64,000 nucleotides of DNA from Opisthocomus hoazin (Eukaryota > Chordata > Aves > Opisthocomiformes > Opisthocomidae): positions 54,225,682-54,289,681 of the forward strand of contig NC_134418.1 of NCBI RefSeq assembly GCF_030867145.1, written 5' to 3'. Below, one piece after another: positions 40,801-52,000 of this stretch. The notes under the pieces were generated by a model that made no database searches, was not told where the DNA came from, and was given only the letters and a program-made list of their open reading frames with translations. A program made the position numbers and the translations under genes. The first letter of the stretch is position 1, and each line of letters begins with the position of its first letter.

Positions 40801-43800
40801 TCCTACTTCTTCCGAGTTCCCAGGCTGTCAGCTGTAACACAAAATTTTGAGAAGGCAAAAAAAGAAAACAGGAACAGCCCATATTTGCATACTAAAGTGG
40901 AATTCATTACACTAAGAACAATAAAATATGAAGAACAAATTCCAAGCTAAAAACAAACCTAAGGCACTTGCCTGTAAGTGTAAGAGTAGATTGGTCAATA
41001 TTCAAGAACGTGGAGACTGTTTGCAGCCTCTCGCGTAACACCTTGTCAACAAGACCCCAGCTCGTGTCCTTACTGTCACCAGCGGCAAATTTAAATACCA
41101 GAACAACAGATGCAAGCACTCCACCAGGATCTGGGCTGCAAACCAACAAAAACAAAGTGGTGTCATTCTCTCTTTGCTCACTAATCTGCTTTGTTCTGCT
41201 TTGCACCGTTCACCTTTATACAAGAACAGATCTGGTCTGCACAGACGTATAGAACAAAAAGAATAGCTGTGCACAAGGAAGGTGATGACACGTCAGCAAG
41301 CAGCAAAAGGCTTGGTTGTCACTATAATAATGATCAGAGGAAATTTTCTGGGAACTATTACAGGCAGTACAGCTGAGAAGGAGCAGAGGGATCACTCCCT
41401 TTGGCACCCACGCAGCTCATAGTCAGTAGGACGAAGATGGCAGTAGGAATAACACAGCAAGTTAAAACCCTTCAACAGATACTCAACATGCCATTCCTAA
41501 CAGCCATTCAGAAGACCCAGTTTAGAGCTATAGAAGTTACAGAGGTCTTCTGGCATTTCGTTGCATTTAAGTCACTTGTCCATTTATTGACCAGTTAGCT
41601 CGATTGCATCTAGAGACAAAAATCTCAATAGTTTACCAGAGCAAGGCATGATCACTTACTGTCAGTATAGAGTGCTGAGCCCCATATTTTAGAGTAACAG
41701 CCTAAAGGAAAACCAGCTGAAGCCTAGAGGGAAAGACAGCAGAGATGCAGCTAAGCTGTTTCAGTGCCTAATGGCACAACAAGGTATCTGTAGTGAAAAC
41801 AAGCTTGGAAGAGATATGCTGTTTGGTCAATCTAAAAAGTATAAAGAGGTTGCTTGAAGTGTAGCTCCTAACTTCTGCAATTTCAGTTGATATGCAGTAT
41901 GGGAGGCTTGCAGAAGAAACCAGCAGCAGAAAACATTGTAGAACAGTTAAAGGAAATGACTCCTTCCAACAATGACAACAAGTAAAGGCAAGAAAGTCCA
42001 AAAGTGCTGTCAAGAAGGACATTTCTGGGAAGTCTGACATTCTTTACTAGCTAGGGAAAAATAGTCTACAGCAGAATTGAGCCTTATAGAAATACAGCTC
42101 CAAACCAAAGGAATGTGAAGGAGAGGGAAGCGATGGGTCTTATCACTGAGTGATGCATAATTACTGCAGAGAGAGGAAAGACTTAAAAGCTCTCACACAG
42201 GATCTTTATACCTGTATGTCCCACTTGCCTCCTTCCCTAAACTCTGTATCCAGGTTCCATTGGAATCATTTATTCCTTCCGACTTTTTCAGAGAGGGAGG
42301 AGAATAGTCACCTCCTGCTGTATATCGTGCAGAGGTGTAAACATCAGCCTGAGCTTCCACAGGAAGCATTAAGTGGAATAAAGAGCTGACTCTGCATCTC
42401 TCAAGCCCTTAACTAGTAGTGAAGACTGGGATCACCTAGTAATTCAGTTACTGCATCACAGCCACAAAGAACTGGTCTTCAGGTAATCAATCTGCAGAAG
42501 TATAAGGCCAAATTTCTCTTGCTGACCTCTGAAGGTAACTGAGCCCTCAGCATTATGAGTACCAAAGGAAAGCAACAGCCAGACAAGACTTAGTCATCCT
42601 GCTGGTATAATCCAAGCATAAACAACCAGGCACACTCCATATGGTCAAGAGGTAGGAAAAAAGGATATTTACCACACCCCTGCTTATTCACATTACTTAC
42701 CTTAGACTGACAACATGGGACCTGATGTACCTTTTACTTAGAAAGGAGCCCCTGAATACTTCAGATATCTGTTAAAGGAAAAGAGTGCATTAAAATACAT
42801 CTGTAGTATGTCCATGCTTTCAAGGTGTAAGTGTCTTGTGAGGCTCCGAAGCACAAGAAGGTGCCTTCAGATCTCCACGTCTACACCAAAGCTACCGCTA
42901 AATTTCTATCAGAGGCTCCAGAGCCAAAATAAACAGCTGAGATGTCCGATTTTGCTGTCCCTTCTGCTCTGTGGGTGCCTGTTCCACCACAGGGCTGCTG
43001 GAACAGACAGAACCCGTGCTTACCATCTGCTTGTGCAGTCAGCAAAGCATCTTTAACCCACTACAGCAAAGTTCAAAAGGTAAGGCCAGCCGCATAAGGA
43101 TGAGGCACAATCACCTCTGACTATTTTCAATCATACTGTTGCAGGACTCTTCGCCATAGGTCAGGCAGAAACAGAGAAACATCTTAGCTTACCATGGTTT
43201 CAATATAGTGGCTTACGTTCCCAAACTCTACTGTGGTTTGCCTTTCGAACTTGCGGTCATACTGGACGTTGGTGATTAGGAAAGATGTATTGTAAAATCG
43301 CTCCTGATCTACAGAGGAGAAAATGAAAGGTGGTTGATCTCCTTCAGTACAATTCAGACATGCACAGCACTCACAGAGCATGGCACAGGTAAGGATCCCA
43401 GACTCTGACTGAGACCCTGTCAGCTGTAGAATTCCAGCTTTATCAGCACTTTGTGAAAAGCGGGCTCTGGACCATCTTGTTGCTCCATGGACCAGCTAGG
43501 GGCTCATTTCTACTTTGAGGACCATCCTAAGTATCTTTAAATTACACCCACTACAACATTTCTCTGAGGATCACCTTGTCATCAGCCTGAGGTGAGCACA
43601 GCACAAGACACACTAGCCCACATATATACCTTCTGACTCAGTAGACACACTCACTCCTCCCTAGGTGCGCTCTTGCATGTCCCTGCCTCTCTGAGAGGCA
43701 GGTGACCCAGAGCTGTTTGCACCCATTCAGCAGTCAGGTTAGGTTTAAAAACTGGCTCTTCAGTGAATGGCAGAGAGGGGCCCAATAATGCAGAGTCAGC

Positions 43801-44579
43801 AAAAAGCAAAGCTAAGCTGTAGCTCTGCCACTGCTCTGTCTAGTGTCCTAATGCAAGACACAGCCTCATCAACTCTTGGTGAGCTGAGACAACACCACGA
43901 TTAGTTCCATCCCAGCAGGAAGGCTTTTCAGAATCCCTTACACTGGTATCTTGGAGACTGGGAGTGGAATGGCTTGGTTTCATTCATCTGCTACCGAAAC
44001 TTGGCCCTTGGCAACCATGACTGACTCCTGGGCTCCAAAACGCTGAAATCTCTGTCCTCTCTCTTTCCGGAACACCCCCAGCTAGAGGCACCAGGTTCAG
44101 TTTCAGCAAAAACCCTGTCCAAGACCAAGCTTACTATACATAGCCTGAGTACTAGACACACCCCCGGCTTACACAGAAGACTGCTAGCCTTTGGTTAACC
44201 ATGGACACCAGTGGAGGCACCAGGGCAAAACAAGCAACAAAAAGAGGGGAAAAAACTTAAAATATCATTTACTTAAAGCAGAGATTTAAGTATTCTTGCA
44301 GAACCTGAATAGGGTCTAGTAAGATTTTGCATGCAGAGTCTATACCAGGGGTGAATTGTGTACCTAAATCATCAGGCAAGACCACAGTAGCAAGTGAAAC
44401 ACAACAGATTCCCAAAGACTTCTGACAACAAAAAAAGTGGTGCACTTACCATAGCACAAAAAATATGCAATCAATCCAATGATGAGGGCTAAGCCTACTA
44501 CCACCGACACAACAATGACTGCTATCTTCCACGGCTCTATACGATTCGATGCTCTGTCCATCTGGATTCACTATCTGCA
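34691..44579 (-). CDS. TMPRSS11E: Gene A: TMPRSS11-family type II transmembrane serine protease, complete, 9 coding exons
   Basis: Predicted cell-surface trypsin-like protease that cleaves after Arg/Lys. Spliced coding exons (minus strand, 5' to 3'): 44561-44450, 43308-43193, 42768-42701, 41135-40972, 39967-39929, 38215-38035, 37808-37543, 35407-35265, 34852-34691. They total 1251 nt, giving 416 residues and a stop, the usual length for this family. All phases join in frame. Layout: cytoplasmic tail 1-12, membrane segment about 13-35, SEA domain about 40-155, activation cleavage Arg182/Ile183, peptidase S1 183-416. Catalytic triad His223, Asp270, Ser366; S1 pocket Asp360. Likely disulfides are C208-C224, C335-C351 and C362-C391, with a stem Cys (167 or 168) to C290 holding the cleaved chains together. 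N-glycosylation sequons are at N44, N68 and N301. Introns are GT-AG except the one after exon 4 (GC-AG). Orthology among TMPRSS11E, F and A is provisional: the C-terminus looks E/A-like, the SEA region F-like. Family assignment is secure. Confidence 0.93.
35265..35407 (-). CDS. TMPRSS11E: Gene A exon 8: S1-pocket exon
   Basis: Encodes residues 316-363 with GMLCAG and DACQ. Asp360 is the S1-pocket base that sets Arg/Lys preference, and C335-C351 pair. Acceptor CTTTTAG|GCTCT, donor CAG|GTAAGT. The acceptor sits only about ten bases beyond the 3' tail of a CR1 element, so the branch point must lie in CR1-derived sequence. Confidence 0.92.
35418..36655 (-). mobile_element. CR1 LINE, 5'-truncated, young, in gene A intron 7
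   Basis: Minus-strand CR1 whose 3' tail has the ATTCTGTG octamer repeats (rc at 35418-35442), preceded by the characteristic GGTTGGAAGGGACCTCTG block. It extends to about 36655, where it stops abruptly inside the reverse-transcriptase domain. It lies in the same orientation as gene A. The tail ends next to the exon 8 acceptor. It is the best preserved of the CR1 copies here. Confidence 0.93.
35509..36618 (-). pseudogene. CR1 ORF2 fragment: reverse transcriptase and C-terminal domain
   Basis: 369 uninterrupted codons. RT motif A (YLDFSKAFD, residues 15-23), motif B ([10 protein letters not shown], 73-82) and the catalytic FADD (103-106) are all present, followed by the CR1 C-terminal region to the natural end. 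The endonuclease and the RT N-terminus are missing, so it cannot be an autonomous element. The absence of stops and frameshifts points to a fairly recent insertion. It is probably not translated, since it lies within an intron. Confidence 0.9.
37543..37808 (-). CDS. TMPRSS11E: Gene A exon 7: catalytic Asp exon
   Basis: Encodes residues 227-315, including WTASFG, RRIIVHE, catalytic Asp270 in [10 protein letters not shown]290 (interdomain disulfide) and FVTGWGAL. Cys304 lies next to the N301-T-S sequon and has no obvious partner. Acceptor CTTGCAG|GGAAA, donor GATG|GTGAGT. Confidence 0.93.
38035..38215 (-). CDS. TMPRSS11E: Gene A exon 6: activation site and catalytic His
   Basis: Encodes residues 167-226. 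It carries the paired Cys167-Cys168 of the stem, the activation site LER|IIGG at Arg182/Ile183, the WPWQ motif at 194-197 and TAAHC with catalytic His223. C208 and C224 form the expected His-loop disulfide. Acceptor TTGACAG|GCTGT, donor AGAGG|GTAAGT. Confidence 0.93.
38941..38980 (-). pseudogene. Relic of gene A exon 7 inside intron 5
   Basis: On the minus strand, CCTCTGCT then GAGTTCACAAGTGATGTGCA then GTGTCTGTC. This matches exon 7 ([14 protein letters not shown] region, 37613-37655) almost base for base, apart from a 3-base and a 2-base deletion that break the frame. Flanking similarity fades within a few tens of bases. It looks like the remnant of an old partial duplication. Confidence 0.6.
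39929..39967 (-). CDS. TMPRSS11E: Gene A exon 5: stem linker microexon
   Basis: A 39-nt exon encoding residues 154-166, an Asn-rich linker between the SEA domain and the activation region (ends NLLNN). Acceptor TTTCAG|AGTTG, donor AACT|GTAAGT. Both phases match the neighbouring exons, and it completes codon 167 as Cys with exon 6. Confidence 0.82.
40972..41135 (-). CDS. TMPRSS11E: Gene A exon 4: SEA domain, C-terminal part, with GC splice donor
   Basis: Encodes residues 99-153: a GGV turn, a hydrophobic strand ending in VFKF, and an amphipathic helix. Acceptor TTGCAG|CCCAG. The donor is CAG|GCAAGT, a GC-type site matching consensus at every other position. The nearest GT a few bases downstream would shift the frame into an early stop in exon 5, so the GC donor is required. 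Confidence 0.88.
42701..42768 (-). CDS. TMPRSS11E: Gene A exon 3: SEA domain, central part
   Basis: A 68-nt exon encoding residues 77-98 and two bases of codon 99. It includes the SEA segment with [12 protein letters not shown]. Acceptor AACAG|ATATC, donor CTAAG|GTAAGT. Length and phase equal those of gene B exon 3 at 2462-2529. Confidence 0.9.
43193..43308 (-). CDS. TMPRSS11E: Gene A exon 2: start of SEA domain
   Basis: Encodes residues 38-76, beginning with the family-typical Asp-Gln after the membrane segment and ending in Met at phase 0. Acceptor CTGTAG|ATCAG, donor ATG|GTAAGC. It carries two N-glycosylation sequons, N44-T-S and N68-V-S. It is 116 nt long, one codon shorter than the matching exon of gene B. 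Confidence 0.9.
44450..44579 (-). CDS. TMPRSS11E: Gene A exon 1: start codon, cytoplasmic tail and membrane anchor
   Basis: Encodes residues 1-37 plus one base. The ATG is at 44561-44559, in the context CCAG-ATG-G. The same frame upstream within the exon holds TGA and TAG, so this ATG is the only workable start here. The acceptor after TTCTTCAG puts 44579-44562 in the 5' UTR. An Ile/Val/Ala/Leu-rich stretch of about 23 residues follows EPWK and is the signal anchor. The donor is ATG|GTAAGT. An upstream non-coding exon must exist but was not located. Confidence 0.88.
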
Positions 44580-44671
44580 CTGAAGAAAACATGGAGAAAT
44601 TGAACTCTATTACAACGACATAGTGCATCCTGAGCAAATAAGATCTGGCAGAGCTTAGCTCAGCTGACAAA

Positions 44672-44940
44672 CCTCACAGAATGAAGTAAGTTGGGAAGGA
44701 CTCTCTAGACCCTGTAGGACTGACCTGCTCAAACCAGGTCTAACTACAGCAGGTTGCTCCAGGCTTTGTCCACTCAAGTTTTTAGTAACTCCAAGGACAG
44801 ATATCTCCCAGTCTCTCAGGAGTCCTGGTCCAGTCTCTGACCACCCTCATGACATAAGTTTTTTCTTTACATTTAGTCAATTTCCTGTGTTCTAACTTGC
44901 CTCCATCACCGCACATGCACCACTGAGAACAGCCTAGAGT
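44672..44940 (-). mobile_element. Old CR1 3'-end fragment immediately upstream of gene A exon 1
   Basis: Reverse-complement CR1 3' end with many substitutions: CACAGAATG, TTGGGAAGGACT, then blocks matching CCAGTCTCTGACCACCCTCATGAC and TAAGTTTTTTCTTTACATT. It starts about 90 bases from the gene A exon, so it may lie in the 5' flank or first intron. Confidence 0.7.
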
Positions 44941-45098
44941 TGTGCAGTTATTGCTAGTAGAGACAATTTCCCACCAAGAAACTTTACAGATTTCAAGCGC
45001 AGATGACTGCCCACACAGGTGCTTAAACTGAACATAAATGTAGTAATTCATGACTGATGAAATAACTTCTGCACCAAGGATACTCTAGGCTACCAGAG

Positions 45099-46005
45099 AT
45101 CACAGAATCACAGAATGGTAGGGGTTGGAAGGGACCTCTGGGGATCATCTAGTCCAACCCCCCTGCCCAGGCAGGGTCACCTAGGGCAGGCTGCACAGGA
45201 TCTTGTCCAGGCAGTTTTTGAATATCTCCAGAGAAGGAGAATCCACAACCTCTGTGGGCAACCTGTTCCAGTGCTCCATCACCCTCAGAGTGAAGAAGTT
45301 CTTCCTCATGTTCAGACAGAACTTCTTATGCTTCAGTTTGTTCCCATTGCCCCTTGTCTTGTCGCTGGGCACCACTGAAAGGAGTCTGGCCCCATCCTCC
45401 TGACACCCACCCTGCAGATATTTATAAGCATTTGTAAGGTCCCCGCTCAGCCTTCTCTTCTTCAGGCTGAACAAGCCCAGCTCCCTCAGCCTTTCCTCGT
45501 AGCAGAGATGCTCCAGTCCCTCATTATCTTCATGGCCCTCTGCTGGACTCTCTCCAGTAGCTCCTCATCTTTCTTGAACTGGGAGTCCAGAACTGGACAG
45601 AGTACTCCAGATGAGGCCTCACTAGGGCAAAGTAGGGAGGGAGGAGAACCTCTCTCGACCTGCTGGCCACACTCCTCCTAATGCACCCCAGGATGCCATT
45701 GGCCTTCTTGGCAGCCAGGGCACACTGCTGGCTCATGGTCAACTTGTTGTCCACCAGCACTCCCAAGTCCCTCTCCACAGAGCTGCTCTCCAGCAGGTCA
45801 GCCCCGAGCCTGTACTGGTGCATGGGGTTGTTCCTCCCCAGGTGCAGGACCCTACACTTGCCCTTGTTGAATTTGGACCCAACACTTGCCCTTATTGAAT
45901 TTCATCAGGTGCCTCTGCACCCAACTCTCCAGCCTGTCCAGGTCTCTCTGATTGGCAAGACAGCCTTCTGGTGTATCCATCAGTCCTCCCAGTTTTGTGT
46001 CATCA
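45099..46005 (-). mobile_element. CR1 LINE fragment, moderately young
   Basis: Minus-strand CR1 ending in two octamer repeats at 45099-45114. The C-terminal ORF2 region is readable, but in two separate frames (45181-45474 and 45530-45823), so at least one frameshift lies near 45475-45560. A short internal duplication is present near 45845-45905, where two copies of an ACACTTGCCCTT-like block occur. Its 5' end is cut within the RT domain. Confidence 0.92.
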
Positions 46006-49000
46006 AAAACCACGATGCTGTATAACATACAGCTTTGAGTTATTTTTAGTTGGTATGAGTAGTAACATTTTTTGATCCCCTACAGGGTTTGGGTTTTATT
46101 GCACCAAAACCATACATACACTGTAAGAGACCGCATCCTGTCTCTTGCCAGACAGTCTGCCAGAGGTGAGGGAAATAGCTACTCATGTGTAAATGTGACA
46201 TGGCAACAAGACTCAGACTTAGTGACTCGCTGAAAGCCAACAGCAGACCTGTAAAAGGGTTGGCAACTTGACTCATATGGACAAAGGCGCATAAGCCTTT
46301 CTCCTCCACTGATGTCATCCTGTGCAGCATTAAGCAAGAGAACATTAGGAAAACTGCGATTTTGCGCATGTCCTCGGTAGCTTTGTTGTAGGACGATGCA
46401 AAGCCTTAAGCACAATTATTTCAGATTCCCAGTAATTCCACAGCACACTATGTAGTAACTGTTGTCATGCCACGCACTGAGTCTCTACATCATGGTAGCA
46501 TAGGACAGGGTATCAGTAAAACACATGGCATAATCTCTCAAAGGTGCCTGGAGTGACAAGTGGCAGCAGCCAGCTCTGGGGAGGAGGGACTCAGCTGAGC
46601 AGTCACCATGCTGTTTTATGCCCACTGAGCCATGTTCATATTACCATGGACGAGACATACTAAATGCTGCTTACCCCTTTTCAGGCCTATGGCACAGCCA
46701 TTTCCGAGCAACATCTGAGAAAATAGGGGCAGGAAGGGACAGAAAGGCAGGCAAAGAGAGTAAGTCTTTGCAGGTCTTCTGACTACAAGGTGGCAAAGAA
46801 GAAATCACAGTGAAAGCAGAGCAGGATACCAGCAGATGCTCCTTCTTAGGAAATTAGCTGAGGGGGGGAGAAGAGAAGGCAAGGGCATGATGCACAAATC
46901 CAAGACAGCAAAAGCCACTGAAGTGGTAGGAGAGCAGAATGGGGTTATACATTCTGCCTTGTGGGCAAGAAAGCTGAGCAAAGGTACAAGTAAGAGATGG
47001 TAAGCAAGGCAAACCAGAATAATTAAAAAAAAAAGGATAGAGCCACAGAGGAAGCAGCTGAGAGGTCTGCACACAGTGAGGGTGTGCTCAGCAAGTGACA
47101 GGGAAGTTAGAAGCAACTCAGAGTTTAATCTCCTCACATAAAAACCTGGTTTTGGCTAGGGAGAGTTCTGGCAGGTATCCCAGTCCATTGCTTAAGAAGG
47201 GAAGCAGACAAGTTTTTACCCACTCAAACAGGTGGCATACTGGAAAGAAAAAGTTAAACAGGGGAGCTTCAGCCAGTACCACAACCGCGGGTGGTCACAA
47301 GCATCAGGTTAGTGCTACCAAAATACACAAGACAGATGACCAGGATCAAGCCTTCTGCTTCAGTCACATGCTACAGAGCAGCCTAGTACTTCTTCTTCTG
47401 TTGTGCCTGCTTTACTGGGGCAAAGTTATGTTCTGGCATTGCACAGTCCAAGTTTTCCCCAAATCTAGCTGTCTTCCCGCTAGACTGGCTCAGTTCCCTG
47501 ATGGCAAGGCTCTGCAAAACAGAGTGTAGGGCAGTTGACAGGAGTCTGAAAGCCCAGGCTGGCCAAGATTACTTTCTCTGGAAACTGCAAGTTACAGTAA
47601 GCACATAATATACACGCACTAGAGCTCATCTGGTTCCACAGAGGCCTTGACTGCTTGCCATCTAGACCTTCACTGTATACACTATCCATTACTTTTGAGG
47701 GTTTAACAGATGCAGAGATTTGGATAAAAATCCAAGATGAGTAGGACTGTCCTGCCTCAGTCTCTTTAACATGCTGCAGTCTCCCATGGAGCATTCCCAT
47801 CCTCATCTCACAGCTTGTGGTCTTTCAGTCACAGCTCATGGAATTGCAGCATGCCTCACGGGCAGCCAAGTACTGGCTTTGAGGGCAAGCTCCTTGATTA
47901 ACCCAAGAACAGCCCACTATGGCAATACGCCTCTGCCTCTCCTTAGCTAGCCACCTCTCATGCTTTAAAGATTCCGCTTTAGCATCTGAATTTGCTCTCC
48001 AGCCTGAGCACCTTCCCATCAGTCTTGATCAGACTGCTTCCCTGTGCTTCAGCTGTCCCCACCCCAGTGTGTTTCCACCTGAATGGCAATCAAAGCAACA
48101 TCTCTCCATTGCTCTTGATAGAGAGAACACACAGCACAGCCCTGACAGCATATGGCTGACTCTGCAGATATTGAGGCAACGGTACTCTTATTTCATAACC
48201 GCCGGCTTTCTTGAACTCTATACAGACAGATTTCCTCAAGACACGGCCTTACGCCTAAGCTACAAAAAAGACTCACACTTGAGAAATGAGCGTCTCGCTG
48301 CCTGTGGGACTTGTGCTCTGACAGGCAGCACTGTCCTCCATTTCAATCTGTTTCCTTTTCATGCAAACACCAGCTACATTGACAAACACTGATAGCACAG
48401 ATGCCCCTTCTCCTCCAACATTTCAGAACTGCTTGCTCTCCACAGATCACAGACTTGCAAGCGGAAACAGATACCTTAGGAACTGCTGCAGTGCTGGGGT
48501 AAATGGAAACACGGGAGATGAGGAATAAAAACCTCTTCCACTTCTGATACTGATTTCATTTTAAAATTTTTTAAGGAAACAGTTGAAAGGAAGCACTTCC
48601 ATATATTTCTACATTCATAAAGGTAATCAGTTTGTGTATAAAAGATACAAATTAAAGTGGAAATACTTCTTCACACCCAAACTAGTTTCCTCCTTTTAGC
48701 AGGATGCTCTCGACTTCCATCTTGCTAAGATAAGTACCAGAACAGGAAAAAATCTCTTGTGCAATGGAAGAACCAAGTCTTATCATCTCCCACAATGTAC
48801 AACTGCCAGCATATATCCTTCAACTGCAATGCCCAAGTCCAGGACCCAACTCAGCAGCCTCTTTTTTTTTTGGTCTATTTTACCAGCTGACATGCTAATC
48901 ACCTGTTGTGCAGAAGGGCTGTGAAAGAAAAAATCTCCTGGTTTTGGCTTTTTAGGAAATACCTAATCTTTTGCAACCTGTTTCAGGAACCAGCTATCCT

Positions 49001-52000
49001 TTACCCTTTGAAGAAGAGCTGGAGTGCAGGCAACACCAAATGTGTATTGCTTGTATTAGAACAGCATATATTTCCAGTAGTGCCCAGGAGTTCTAGCCTT
49101 TCACACTGTCATGCTAGGGTCTGTATTCACAAAACAAAACACACTCACAACTAGGTCTAGTTTTGAGCCTGCCTCTGCTGAGACCTACTAGGATCTTTAG
49201 TGAAAGACAGTTCTTGTTCAGGTTATGTCCACTCAATCCATTCCGTCATTAATCACACACTCACACCTCCAATGAGCTCCTTCGCCCCCCCCAGCCTTTT
49301 TGCTGTTATACCATGGAGGGCAGAATCGTCATGCTCTACCAGGATAACCACCTGACAGGGCTTCCTGCGCCTGGGACATCCATCTCTGTAGTTAAATAGT
49401 TCAGTGGCAGGTGGATCCCCCTGTTCAGCGATCAGACTTCTGCATGGTTTTCTCTGCACACTAGTAACCAAGAAAACTCTGCTCTGCCCAGCAACTCTCA
49501 CTGGCCAGAGAAACATTCTGCAGTGCTGATGAATGCAGAGGCACAGGTGGTCTCACTGCCTTCAACCATAGATGCGTCCTTTCTTTCTTCTTGTGGCAAA
49601 GAGGCACCGCTTAAAAGTTAGGCATTCTCCTTAGAAGACCCCCAATATCACAGCTGTCTGTGTAGATGCCTTCCAGAGTCAGGTGTTTTGTACAGCCTCA
49701 GATTTCTTGCTTCCTTATACCACCCACTTTGATTTTTTAGCTGCCCGAACTCCAGTAAGCTGCAAATTAACTCTCGGGGCAGGGGTGGGGAAGACAGGGG
49801 AATTCAGGTAACACCAATGCACTCATCTTCCAGCATGGATGACAATAGCTTTCATTCCTCAAGAGCAAACCTCAAGAAGAGATCAGAAGCCAGACTGCAC
49901 CAGGCGACCTCGAAGGCCTAGTCCTCTCTGCTCTGAAAAGCACCTCCTCATGCTCTGTGTCTGGCAGGTTTCCGTCTGCAGCGAATTAGCAAGAAGTTTC
50001 AAACTCAAGATCTTTTCATTCAGTACAAGACTGCTTATCTCAGCAACACTATGGATGAACATTAGACCTCCCCCAGCAATCCCTGTTCTCATCTAAAACA
50101 TGCCTCATTCCCAAGGAGCCCAAGACAATCCATGGAGACAGCAGCATTTGACAATTTCATATCACGGTTCATTCGGGTCTGGAAACGCAGACTATTCAGT
50201 CTCCTAGTTTATGCACCCTGGCTCTGAGCCAAAGAATGTGTTTTGATCACTAAAATGTTATTCCATATTGAAAAAAAATCATCTGAATGAACTATTAAGG
50301 AAATAGCTATGTTTGCCTACAATTAAGTTACTTTAAACACAGTAAAGCTGCGTTTAGAGAGAGATATATTAAATCAAGCCGCAATACAGGATATTTTAAT
50401 AAGTGAAATACAGCAAGAAATGAAGCTACATTAATAGTTATTGGCACATTAGGAAGAAGAGTTGTACTGAAATTTTATGGAGCTAAAATTGTCTGGTCTT
50501 CCTTGTGAAACCAAGGAGAAAGCAGATAGAATTTCAGGTTGGATTTCTGATCAACCCCAAATTAATTCTTTACCTTCCAACATTTACCAAAAGCAAAAGA
50601 CAAGCACAATACACAGGTGACAAGCTGTTTTTCCTCTCCCAAACCCCCTAAAAGGCTACTATGTTCATTCACAATGCAAGAGGTGAAATTTCAGCTCCCA
50701 CCTCTGTTTGACAGGATTTGATTCACTATATTGAGCTTATCCATCTCTTCAAGTTGAGCCACTGTGCGTTATCAAAAGCCTCAGTCAGAATAGTACCAGA
50801 AAACTGATCACAAAATGTCTCTTCAGACAAGAAAAGGAAGTGTAACTATCATCTGTGTCCTTAAAGGCCCTAGTTGCTGAGCTGCTGGATAAGCAGGGAA
50901 CAGCTACCCTGTTCTGTTTTACAGATCTGCCCTTGACATTTTTTGACTTAAGCTAAGCCCTCATAGCACCCCGACCTACATTTGCTTTTAAAAGAACCTA
51001 AACCATGTTTTCTGGCACCACCTGTTTACTGAAGGTGTTTTGCCAAGCTTTGCATAGAAGAAAACACGCAACTTCTTCTATCTGATCTGCTGCTGTCTTC
51101 CTACAATACATTTATTGTATTTTTTATTATTATACTCCTGCTCACTAATACGCCAATACTCTCAGAAGAGCAAGTGGCAGAGCTTGAGTGGCACATCCGC
51201 TGATGAGGGTCTCTCCACATTTATTGCCCCGACCGGTTTTTCCATTTGAAGATGGAATCGGGCACGTCCCTACAATCACTTTTCTTAGAAATAGGGCCTT
51301 TCACGAGACAACTGAACAGACTAATCTGCTAGCCTGGTGAGTGCAATCTGAAAATCCAGACTAGGTCCCTGAAGCTAGCTACCCTGGCAGGGTGGTTGGG
51401 AATGGCAGCAACTGAAATACGTCTGGCTTTGCCCAGGAGTCCTGTAGCAAAAGCCCAGGGCCACAAAGCAAGACATGCTAATTCCACTCTCACCTTTACC
51501 ACAAGCAATCACACCAACCTAGCACTTCTTCCTCCACTCTTGTGGCATACTCAGGACACACACTTCTCACGTATGTGAGAATGGGACAACAACTTCTGCT
51601 ACTTTGGGCAGTGAAACAGAAGCAGCAAGTGCCTGCATAATACCGCAAGACCCTTGTTTGAATGAGGTCAGTTACCCTACCAGCCTCAGTCATCATTCAG
51701 TGTTTGATACCTCCCAGAGCAATTCTGATACAATGCAAGACTTTCAAACTTTGAAGGGATCTGCTGAGGGAAACAAAATATGTGTGTTCTTCTATGCGTC
51801 ACACTGAATCAGCTTGATCTCCCCACACCCTCAAACATCCCACAAATATAGTAGGTGCTGCATGCCACCCCTCTGCATTCAGATAAAGCATCACTAATGC
51901 ATTTGCCACTTAATAATTGAGCTCCTCCCCTCAACCACCCAATTCTACCAAGGTCTTGCTGCTTCCCAGGAGCACACTTCAGCTGAGCAAAGACAGCAGC

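Noticed and set aside
49253..49516. Minus-strand 87-codon frame
   Set aside because: No recognisable homology and no splice context; treated as chance.
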